Assembly: GCA_017652345.1 (NCBI GenBank)
Contig: JAGCBE010000372.1
Coordinates: forward strand, 1-16,579
Direction of reading: 5' to 3'
Length of the DNA stretch: 16,579 nucleotides
From: Methanobrevibacter sp.
Lineage (GTDB): Archaea > Methanobacteriota > Methanobacteria > Methanobacteriales > Methanobacteriaceae
Shown here: one piece after another, positions 11,320 through 16,579 of the stretch
Numbering within the stretch: position 1 is the stretch's first letter
Layout: each line of letters begins with the position of its first letter
Made by a program: the position numbers and the translations under genes
The notes under the pieces: model-generated
What the model was told of the DNA's origin: nothing
Database searches by the model: none
Seen by the model: the letters and a program-made list of their open reading frames with translations, nothing else

Positions 11320-12027
11320 TTAGAATATCATCATAAATAAATCACTTAAACGCTTTATAATTTCTTCGTCGATATTATCAATAGCGTTTTTGTAATCTTC
11401 ATACGACTTAAACGGACTTTGATTTGTGCCGTATCTGTGAGTATCTCTGTTATCAAAGGACCGTTCATTTTCATTTACTGCACCATTAGCACCCCCGGTT
11501 TTAATGCTTCCCGTTTGTCCCTGGGTTTGCGTTTCCGTGTAAGTTGTAGTCGGTGATATATTTTCTTTTGATACGGTAGCGCTTGACATATGGTCCGGAC
11601 TTGACGGGTCAAGGCTTGTTATGTTCTGCGGTGTATCAAAATTATATATTTTGTTTTCCGCTTGTGAAGCTCTACCGCTTTTAACGTTCGATGCATTATA
11701 CATATCGCTTTTATTATATTCTTTTCCGGTTTCCTCTGTATGTTCGTCATACGTGTAGAAATTTTCCGGTACTGTCATAAACTTTGCAAGTGCGGCGTAT
11801 TTGCTGTTGTAGTATGGCATAATAGTCCGCATACGTGTATTCAGATAATGCTTGAAAGTTTGCGGCGTTTCAAAACCTATTTCTTGCATATAATAATTAT
11901 CAATTATTTTCTGCTTTAGTGCTTCCCTGTGTAATTCTTCATAGATTGGAAAAGCTTTATCCCCGGTTTCCCAGATATTGAAACCACTATCAAGAAGGTT
12001 TTTCAATCGTATTGTATAATTACCCAT
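11320..12027 (-). CDS. Lower collar (connector) protein, phi29 gp11-type
   Basis: Links the portal to the tail knob. I chose ATG at 12027 (MGNYTIRLKNLL, 235 aa) because AGGAAGGTG is well placed and the start lies 1 nt after the portal stop; a longer reading from 12051 lacks a ribosome binding site. Features: N-terminal helix with GFNIWETGDKAFPIYEELHR, then the TRMRTIMPYYNSKY segment (about residues 74-87), a Ser/Thr/Asn-rich middle that may be flexible, and a C-terminal helix EEIIKRLSDLFMMIF as in lower collar proteins (phi29 gp11 is 293 aa). Order portal, lower collar, tail matches phi29 10-11 and 9. Confidence 0.88.
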   Translation of the reverse strand: MGNYTIRLKNLLDSGFNIWETGDKAFPIYEELHREALKQKIIDNYYMQEIGFETPQTFKHYLNTRMRTIMPYYNSKYAALAKFMTVPENFYTYDEHTEETGKEYNKSDMYNASNVKSGRASQAENKIYNFDTPQNITSLDPSSPDHMSSATVSKENISPTTTYTETQTQGQTGSIKTGGANGAVNENERSFDNRDTHRYGTNQSPFKSYEDYKNAIDNIDEEIIKRLSDLFMMIF

Positions 12028-12028
12028 T

Positions 12029-12955
12029 TTATGCACCTTCCTTTTCTTCAAGTATTTCCGTTTTCTTTATTCCTGTTTCTGTCAGAATTAAAGCGTTATC
12101 CCCTGCAATTGAATTAAATTGCTCAACTGCTTTTCTTCTGGGACTTTCAAAAAGGTTTGTAAACTTCTCCGTCAAATCTTCCGCAATTTCCGCTTCCCCT
12201 GTGATAAGTCTTTCACGCTTTTCGTCTATAGTGTTTATGCCTATAAAGTTTAAAGCATCATTAAATTCGTTTTGCTTCTGTGCGTATAGTTTATCGACTA
12301 AATAAGGTGAATTTAAGTCAAGCACTTTCACTTTCTCACGTATGCCCCCGGCAGAAGAATTTGTGAAAATTACCTCACTCATTTCCTTGATTTTCTTGAA
12401 AAGGTTTTTAACACTGAACTGCATTTCTGGTGTCGTTTCAATAATATATGGCGTTTTCTGTGCATCAATATTTAAATCCATAACCCTTTCAATATGTGAT
12501 ATTCTGTCGCAATATTTCCATATCCAAAAGCTTGTGGGTAAACAATAAGCATTGTTTTTAATCCATATAACATCTTTATAGTCATATATTTTTGATTTTT
12601 CGCCGCTAAAAGTGAATGTTTGAAATCTTGTAGGAACTCCAAATTCGTCTGGCTTTCCTAAAGCTACACACCGCAAAACTTCCCAGTATTCCCCGGTTTT
12701 ATGTAAAAGACACTGACCATAGTAATATAATAGATGCTCTATATATTCCGAAAGTCTTTCAAAGGGTTTTATTATCTTGCTTTCCCACTTAAAACGGTTT
12801 TGAGCAATCAGCGTTAAAGCAAAATAATTGTTGTTATATGTACTCAAATTTCTGGGTGTTCCGTCAGTGCCGTATATACTTTGTAAATTTGTAAAGGCTA
12901 TATTTGACGGGTTAATTAAATTCCAATTGATACCGCTTGTATCTATGTCCGGCAT
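12029..12955 (-). CDS. Portal (upper collar / head-tail connector), phi29 gp10-type
   Basis: 308 aa, the same length as phi29 gp10 (309), forming the dodecameric DNA channel at the unique vertex where the packaging ATPase docks. Signs: RFKWES followed by the helix IIKPFERLSEYIEHLLYYYG, the FGVPTRFQTFTFSGEKSKI wing strands, YDYKDVIWIKNNAYCLPTSF, and the channel/crown part with LNFIGINTIDEKRERLITGE near residues 232-251, the NxxxEKRERL type typical of these portals. Start ATG at 12955, with AAGGGGGT just upstream, after the hairpin at 12976-12998. Confidence 0.92.
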   Translation of the reverse strand: MPDIDTSGINWNLINPSNIAFTNLQSIYGTDGTPRNLSTYNNNYFALTLIAQNRFKWESKIIKPFERLSEYIEHLLYYYGQCLLHKTGEYWEVLRCVALGKPDEFGVPTRFQTFTFSGEKSKIYDYKDVIWIKNNAYCLPTSFWIWKYCDRISHIERVMDLNIDAQKTPYIIETTPEMQFSVKNLFKKIKEMSEVIFTNSSAGGIREKVKVLDLNSPYLVDKLYAQKQNEFNDALNFIGINTIDEKRERLITGEAEIAEDLTEKFTNLFESPRRKAVEQFNSIAGDNALILTETGIKKTEILEEKEGA

Positions 12956-12975
12956 ACTATACCCCCTTAAAATTT

Positions 12976-12998
12976 AGGGCGGCAATATAAGCCGCCCT
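12976..12998 (-). promoter_or_regulatory. GC-rich hairpin between capsid and portal genes
   Basis: AGGGCGGC / GCCGCCCT, a perfect 8-bp stem with a 7-nt loop, 28 nt after the capsid stop, followed by AAATTTTAAGGGGGT, the portal ribosome binding site. The short T-run makes it at most a weak terminator. It would help keep portal (12 copies) far below capsid (hundreds of copies), as attenuator or as mRNA 3'-end barrier (inference). Confidence 0.65.
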
Positions 12999-13005
12999 GT
13001 TTAAT

Positions 13006-13021
13006 TGTTCCACGTGAAACA
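13006..13021. other. parS-type ParB/Spo0J binding site 4
   Basis: TGTTCCACGTGAAACA, the same variant as site 1, starting 5 bp beyond the capsid stop codon. Outside the 16 bp the flanks (TTAAT, TTCTA) are unlike those of the other sites, so the conserved unit is the parS core itself. Confidence 0.93.
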
Positions 13022-13026
13022 TTCTA

Positions 13027-14226
13027 TCACGATCTACTATAATATGTATTTGCCGCATATACGGGTGCTTCATCAAAATTATTCTTGATGTAAGCATCAC
13101 CGGAAACACCGGACTTTGTGAAATAATCATTGTAATTCGTTGCCCAGTCTGCCGGAGCTTCTGCGCCTGTAAGCTGTGTATAATTGTAAGTAGTAAATGC
13201 AATGCAGTTTGCAAACGGGTCAAGTGCAAGAATTGCTTGACGGTAGTAATAGAAATTTACTGAACAACTTTCCGGATTAAAGAAAGAATATGCACGTTCA
13301 AGCACCTTTTCAAAGTGAAGCTTTGTATCATCAAAGAGAATTGCCGCTACCTTTCCGGCATCATCAATCTTATCTACAACAAATACTTTTCCCATAATTT
13401 CCGCTTTATCAATATTGAAAGCCGCCGCAAGTGCGTAAACATCTACAACTGCGCTTGTTTTTGCTGTAAGGATAATTGAAATACTGTCAGAATCACTCCA
13501 AGTTTTAACCTTATGGCTTGCACTGTCAGTCCATGAGTTATAATCTGTTGAAGGGAACTGGAAAGAAAGATACTTTTCACGTGCTTTAACAAGGAAAGCT
13601 TCTGCGCTTGCTTTATCTGTAATATCAGAAATTGAAGAAACTACCATATCTCCATTATTAAAACCGGCAGTCATAATAGCTTTCATTGTGTCGAATTCTT
13701 CAATATTTGCATCACTTACAAGTGATCTAGAAATAGAATCAATGAGCTTTCCAACATCGTCCCAGGACTGCACGATATTAATAATTTGTACGTCATTATA
13801 TGTTTTCTTGTACTTCTTACCATAATTTTTCTTAAAGAAAATCTGCTTGATGTCCGGTAGCTTATCTTTGAGAAGATCAGCGTTATTTCCTGTGCCTGCT
13901 GTATCTGCTTCCGGGAAAAGGAAAGTTTCACCCGTCTGTGGGTTAATATAGAATTCGCTTTCTGCTAGACCGTATGGTAATTCTCCTGTTTTAAATCTTT
14001 CTAGAGGATTATTGAAAAATCTTGAAAGAATCTGCTGTTTAACAATTGTATTTGTCAAGCCGCTGAAAAAGCTATTTGCCATTTCACTATCACTTAAAAT
14101 ATTACTAATCCATGTATTAGCGTTATCACTCCATGCACTGTCCGCACCAATTGACTTAGTTATTTGCTGTGCTATCTTCTTAGCAATATCTCCTGTAGTT
14201 TTCTGCATTTTAATTTTTTCACTCAT
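13027..14226 (-). CDS. Major capsid protein, phi29 gp8-type (HK97 fold)
   Basis: 399 aa (phi29 gp8 is 448). Contains the NPLERFKTGELPYG signature near residues 73-86 followed by SEFYINPQTGETFLFPEAD, as in gp8-type capsid proteins, then KDKLPDIKQIFFKKNYGKKYKKT and, in the last half, the strand-rich A-domain part. The missing C-terminal stretch relative to gp8 would match absence of its Ig-like domain (inference). ATG at 14226 with CGGGGGT upstream. Followed by parS site 4 and a GC-rich hairpin. It sits after the lysis genes, so capsid expression relies on the same late promoter. Confidence 0.9.
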   Translation of the reverse strand: MSEKIKMQKTTGDIAKKIAQQITKSIGADSAWSDNANTWISNILSDSEMANSFFSGLTNTIVKQQILSRFFNNPLERFKTGELPYGLAESEFYINPQTGETFLFPEADTAGTGNNADLLKDKLPDIKQIFFKKNYGKKYKKTYNDVQIINIVQSWDDVGKLIDSISRSLVSDANIEEFDTMKAIMTAGFNNGDMVVSSISDITDKASAEAFLVKAREKYLSFQFPSTDYNSWTDSASHKVKTWSDSDSISIILTAKTSAVVDVYALAAAFNIDKAEIMGKVFVVDKIDDAGKVAAILFDDTKLHFEKVLERAYSFFNPESCSVNFYYYRQAILALDPFANCIAFTTYNYTQLTGAEAPADWATNYNDYFTKSGVSGDAYIKNNFDEAPVYAANTYYSRS

Positions 14227-14241
14227 AATAAATACCCCCGT

Positions 14242-14769
14242 TTAATTAGTTTTTTCTTTCAGTGTACCCGTGTACACTTTTCCTTCAAATTCAATTTCAA
14301 CAGTTATGCTTTTTGCTGTGGTTTTTGTTATTGTGGTTTCTGCCGGTAGTCTGTACCCGTCATCATATACCCCTAAAGCGTTTGGAATTCCGCTGATTTG
14401 TGATACATTAAAGCTATTTCCTTTGCAGAAATTAGGTCTAATACAATAATGGCAATGACTACCCGTTGAAAATCCTGTACTTCCTTCAATGCCTATAACA
14501 TCAGTTATTTTTACAGCATCTCCGGTTTTGCATTTCAATTCTGACAAATGCCCAAAATAATAATAACGTCCGTCATTACCCTTGATACACGCATACAACC
14601 CAAAACCCTGCAAATGATTATTGTTATTTTCCCAACCGGCATAATGTACAACACCGTTCACAGTGCTGTGAATTTCCTTGCTGTCAAGACCGACTAGATC
14701 AAGACCGTCGTGTGCATTTCCTTTATACTCCTGGGTTACTTCAAATCGCTTATAATATGGACTATTCAA
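14242..14769 (-). CDS. M23/LytM-type peptidoglycan endopeptidase
   Basis: 175 aa; zinc ligands as in LytM: H20 and D24 (HDGLD), with H105 and H107 (SHCHYCI) and the catalytic-region H74 (YFGHLSE). GFGLYACIKG and STGFSTGSHCH give the usual beta core. The start appears to be TTG at 14769 with AAAGGGGG upstream; no ATG is available in the N-terminal part. No signal peptide. Next to the holin-like gene, so probably the lysis endopeptidase. phi29 has an M23 domain in the tail-tip protein gp13, so a virion-bound role in cell-wall penetration is the alternative. The C-terminal ~30 residues (SITVEIEFEGKVYTGTLKEK) look like an extra beta hairpin. Confidence 0.88.
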   Translation of the reverse strand: MNSPYYKRFEVTQEYKGNAHDGLDLVGLDSKEIHSTVNGVVHYAGWENNNNHLQGFGLYACIKGNDGRYYYFGHLSELKCKTGDAVKITDVIGIEGSTGFSTGSHCHYCIRPNFCKGNSFNVSQISGIPNALGVYDDGYRLPAETTITKTTAKSITVEIEFEGKVYTGTLKEKTN

Positions 14770-14770
14770 A

Positions 14771-14953
14771 TTATTCCCCCTTTCCGGTTTTATACCTCTT
14801 TGTTATGATACTCTGTAATTGTGTTAAAGCTTCTGTATTCTTGTCGATGCTGTCTTTAAAACTTGTTATTGTCTTATTATACAGACTAAATAACACTATG
14901 GTGCAAACTATGGGAAAACCTATATTTTGAATTGCTTCAACAATTTCTTTCAT
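14771..14953 (-). CDS. Holin-like small membrane protein (BhlA/YvrJ type)
   Basis: 60 aa; a single membrane helix (GFPIVCTIVLFSLYN, about residues 12-26) after a short N-terminal part, then a charged coiled-coil segment (SFKDSIDKNTEALTQLQSII) and a basic tail (TKRYKTGK). This is the layout of BhlA/UviB and YvrJ-like phage proteins, usually interpreted as holins. It lies directly before the M23 peptidase gene (gap 1 nt). ATG at 14953 with CGGGGG upstream; a nearer ATG two codons before a stop is not used. Confidence 0.7.
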   Translation of the reverse strand: MKEIVEAIQNIGFPIVCTIVLFSLYNKTITSFKDSIDKNTEALTQLQSIITKRYKTGKGE

Positions 14954-14967
14954 ATCATTTTCCCCCG

Positions 14968-15549
14968 TTATTCTCTTAAAGCTATAAAACCATCGTATAC
15001 ATAATTTATATTATTTATTTGTACAATATAAGTTTCATATGTTCTTGCTTGCTGTGTTAATTGCGTCCATATTGGAATTAGCATATCTTCTGATACTGAT
15101 GCACTTGAATATGGTGCAGGAGATAAAGCAGTTATAACAAATGATGTTGGAGCAGATATAGATGTAAAAGAAGGTGCGCCAATTTTTCCGACTGATCTAA
15201 TACTATCAAAACCATTGTTTGCGTAAACATCACCGTTTTTTGTAGCTGATACAGCGACATTATATGAACTACCTTTTGCAAATAAATAAATACCGTTTGT
15301 AGTCCTGTAAGCTTTTGTAAAATGGTTTTGATTATATCCTCTTGCTGTAAATGATACAGAACTACTCAATTTTGCAACGCATGTTTGATTACTGTCAAAA
15401 CCTATTGATAATACAGTTAAATTGTCTTTCTTACACAATATTGATGTACCACTGTTTACAATTTCATCAAAAATATCTGTTGCATTTGTATCAAGCCATT
15501 CTTTTACTTCTGTCTGATCTCCTACCGAAAAAATATATGTATCAATCAT
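14968..15549 (-). CDS. Hypothetical fibre-like protein (193 aa)
   Basis: ATG at 15549 with GGAGGTG eight bases upstream, a strong site. The sequence is beta-rich with Ser/Thr/Asn/Ala runs (SSSVSFTARGYNQNHF, SAPTSFVITALSPAPYSSAS) and few charges, like phage fibre or capsid decoration domains. No family recognised. It lies in a group of three small late genes before the lysis pair. Candidate head fibre, tail fibre or neck appendage protein. Confidence 0.7.
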   Translation of the reverse strand: MIDTYIFSVGDQTEVKEWLDTNATDIFDEIVNSGTSILCKKDNLTVLSIGFDSNQTCVAKLSSSVSFTARGYNQNHFTKAYRTTNGIYLFAKGSSYNVAVSATKNGDVYANNGFDSIRSVGKIGAPSFTSISAPTSFVITALSPAPYSSASVSEDMLIPIWTQLTQQARTYETYIVQINNINYVYDGFIALRE

Positions 15550-15551
15550 TG

Positions 15552-15863
15552 TTAATTCACCTCCGTTAAATTTCCTGCGACTGCTATTGCTGATATGGTT
15601 TGTATAATAGTGTTACCGCCTGCGACACCACTTCCGATAGTTGTATTGCCTAAGTATAATATAATCGTTTCACCTTTAGAAACTAAATAAAAAGTATGTG
15701 CATCTTTCGTTTCTAAATTGTTATATTCTTCATCTGTAAGCTGTACAAACTTTACGCCGCCCAGATCATTAGAAGCTTGTGTTGCTGTAGATTGTGCCTG
15801 TGTTGCAACTCCTAATCCCTGTCCGGCAATGCACCTTGCTACAAAATCAACTGCCGCTTGCAT
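15552..15863 (-). CDS. Small fibre or decoration-type protein (103 aa)
   Basis: ATG at 15863 shares one base with the stop of the previous gene (TAATG), with AAGGGGC upstream; a GTG at 15872 would be too close. Layout: an Ala/Gln-rich helix or collagen-like coil (GLGVATQAQSTATQAS, about residues 19-34), a conserved-looking module QLTDEEYNNLETKDAHTFYLV, common in phage fibre proteins, then Gly/Ile-rich strands. Likely a head fibre or tail appendage (inference). Confidence 0.7.
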   Translation of the reverse strand: MQAAVDFVARCIAGQGLGVATQAQSTATQASNDLGGVKFVQLTDEEYNNLETKDAHTFYLVSKGETIILYLGNTTIGSGVAGGNTIIQTISAIAVAGNLTEVN

Positions 15864-16072
15864 TAAATCCACGCCCCTTCGGTTGAAAGTGTTTTAAAAT
15901 CTCTTTCAGTACCTAACCACGCCCACGAGCCGGGTAATATATTTTCAATTGCTATTTCTTCTGCTGTAGGTAGATCGCTTTCAGAATCACAATAAATAGA
16001 ACATACTGCACCGGTTATCTTATCATTAACAGTGTCGTGTTTATAATCTTTATCCAGGATTTTAAATGCCAT
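15863..16072 (-). CDS. Small late protein (69 aa), unknown function
   Basis: I chose ATG at 16072 (MAFKILDKDYKHDT) rather than GTG at 16081: AAGGACGGT is at proper spacing for the ATG. The start lies 11 nt inside the 94-aa gene. The product has DLPTAEEIAIENILPGSWAWLG, similar to the short N-terminal domains of small virion-attached phage proteins that I recall beside capsid fibres. Structural role likely but unproven. Confidence 0.68.
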   Translation of the reverse strand: MAFKILDKDYKHDTVNDKITGAVCSIYCDSESDLPTAEEIAIENILPGSWAWLGTERDFKTLSTEGAWI

Positions 16073-16346
16073 AATATACACCGTCCTTAAATGTGATCAC
16101 GCTTTCTTCTGTACGCTTCACAGTTTCTTCACCGGTTTCAACATTTACAGTTTCCACAATTGTTTCTGTTGTGGTTTCTGTTCTTGTTACTTCCGGAGCT
16201 TCTGCGGTTTCTTCCGTTTCAACTTCCGTTTCAACAGTTTCAACTTTTTCTTCTGTTTCCTTTGTTTCCTCTGTTTCTGTGGTCTCACTAACCAGAGGAG
16301 TAATTTTGTCAATGAATTCTGCTAAAAGCTTTTTTAATTCTTCCAT
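16062..16346 (-). CDS. Glu/Thr-rich protein (94 aa); candidate scaffold
   Basis: First gene of the late operon, ATG at 16346 with AAAAGGGGGT upstream. After a helical start (MEELKKLLAEFIDKITPLV) the middle is low complexity, with strings of E, T and V (such as EVETEETAEAPEVTRTET), then a short structured end SVITFKDGVYYGI. Strongly acidic. In phi29 the first late gene (7) encodes a 98-aa scaffold, so position and size fit a scaffold, though this one is not next to the capsid gene and the sequence is unlike gp7. Alternatives: a host-directed or virion accessory protein. Assignment weak. Confidence 0.6.
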   Translation of the reverse strand: MEELKKLLAEFIDKITPLVSETTETEETKETEEKVETVETEVETEETAEAPEVTRTETTTETIVETVNVETGEETVKRTEESVITFKDGVYYGI

Positions 16347-16370
16347 GCGTTTACCCCCTTTTCATAGTTT

Positions 16371-16386
16371 AAAGGTGTATACCTTT
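16371..16386. promoter_or_regulatory. Palindrome at the late start site (candidate operator)
   Basis: AAAGGTGTATACCTTT is a 16-bp palindrome with one imperfect pair, at the predicted start of the late transcript (about 16385). The core AAGGTGTATAC is also present (minus strand) over the -10 of the promoter at 4615-4643. The related AAAGGTGTACA lies at the inner edge of both ITRs. Confidence 0.5.
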
Positions 16387-16391
16387 ACACT

Positions 16392-16420
16392 ACTATACAG
16401 CATATATAATTTTTTGTCAA
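16392..16420 (-). promoter_or_regulatory. Late promoter (SigA type)
   Basis: Minus strand: -35 TTGACA (16415-16420, full consensus), 17-nt spacer, -10 TATAGT (16392-16397). Immediately inside the right ITR, upstream of the first late gene. The 16-bp A/T palindrome at 16424-16439 lies 3 bp upstream of the -35 as a likely UP element. The near-consensus -35 means it could be active without an activator, unlike phi29 late promoter A3. Confidence 0.87.
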
Positions 16421-16438
16421 GACTATATAAAATTTATA

Positions 16439-16579
16439 TTTGTACACCTTTCACAAAAATAAATATACAGTCAGTAATTAAACAAATCATTTAACAGTTT
16501 TCACAAAACTATCACATAAGGCGATTTTCACTGACCAAAAATTGCGACTGACCAAATATTGCGAATTGTCCAATATTTT
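16439..16579. repeat. Right inverted terminal repeat (141 bp)
   Basis: Perfect inverted copy of bases 1-141. Both ends are intact, so the sequence appears to be a complete genome from tip to tip. The late promoter lies just inside this repeat, whereas the left copy is bordered by a terminator, so the two ends differ in transcriptional role. Confidence 0.97.

Noticed and set aside
12957..13229. 90-aa minus-strand ORF overlapping the capsid gene end
   Set aside because: Out-of-frame shadow of the major capsid gene, spanning parS site 4 and the intergenic hairpin; no ribosome site.
16093..16494. 133-aa plus-strand ORF rich in Ser, Val and Thr
   Set aside because: Mirror of the Glu/Thr-rich 94-aa gene; low-complexity repeats keep the opposite frame open, and it runs through the late promoter into the ITR.
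1..16579. CRISPR array, tRNA gene, integrase or lysogeny genes
   Set aside because: No spaced repeat array, no cloverleaf-like sequence, and no product resembling an integrase or CI-type repressor was seen; the genome looks strictly lytic.

Overview
The window looks like one complete linear genome of a small, strictly lytic, tailed (podovirus-type) phage related to the phi29 group (Salasmaviridae/Guelinviridae-like). It opens and closes with a perfect 141-bp inverted terminal repeat, and it encodes the parts expected for protein-primed replication: a family B DNA polymerase, a candidate terminal protein just upstream of it and a single-stranded DNA-binding protein. The phi29-type virion set is also present: encapsidation ATPase, major capsid protein, portal (upper collar), lower collar and tail-knob protein. 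The DNA is AT-rich, and SigA-type promoters, Shine-Dalgarno sites and intrinsic terminators are typical of Firmicutes. A dockerin-like repeat on a virion protein points to a gut clostridial host, perhaps a cellulosome- or amylosome-bearing Ruminococcus (inference).

Every convincing gene is on the minus strand, so transcription runs right to left. The late region (16346 to 8464) starts from a strong promoter just inside the right ITR. It encodes a Glu/Thr-rich small protein, two small unknown or fibre-like proteins, a fibre-like protein, a holin-like protein, an M23 peptidase, the major capsid protein, portal, lower collar, a coiled-coil/dockerin protein and the tail knob. A 238-bp non-coding hub (8226-8463) carries a perfect consensus promoter, an intrinsic terminator, a parS site, a second promoter and a probable operator. 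The replication block follows: SSB, terminal protein and polymerase (8225 to 4690). A third early-type promoter (4615-4643) drives about fifteen small, tightly overlapping genes plus the encapsidation ATPase, and transcription ends at a terminator at 141-166 that abuts the left ITR. Start and stop codons overlap or nearly touch throughout, which suggests translational coupling. Three membrane proteins of 31-34 aa are hidden in this block. No stretch longer than 300 bases lacks a gene.

The most striking signal is four copies of the bacterial chromosomal parS site (TGTTTCACGTGAAACA or TGTTCCACGTGAAACA) at 2175, 7813, 8340 and 13006, with no ParB gene in the genome. The phage therefore probably recruits the host ParB/Spo0J protein. 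Other notable signals are a two-repeat dockerin-like tail on a virion protein, an SSB ending in a bacterial SSB-Ct-like tip, a predicted ~75-nt RNA between a perfect promoter and a terminator, a shared ATTCGTAGAA operator inside two early promoters, a polymerase with several altered active-site residues, and a recurrent GGGGG Shine-Dalgarno, preceded at four sites by a GC-rich hairpin.
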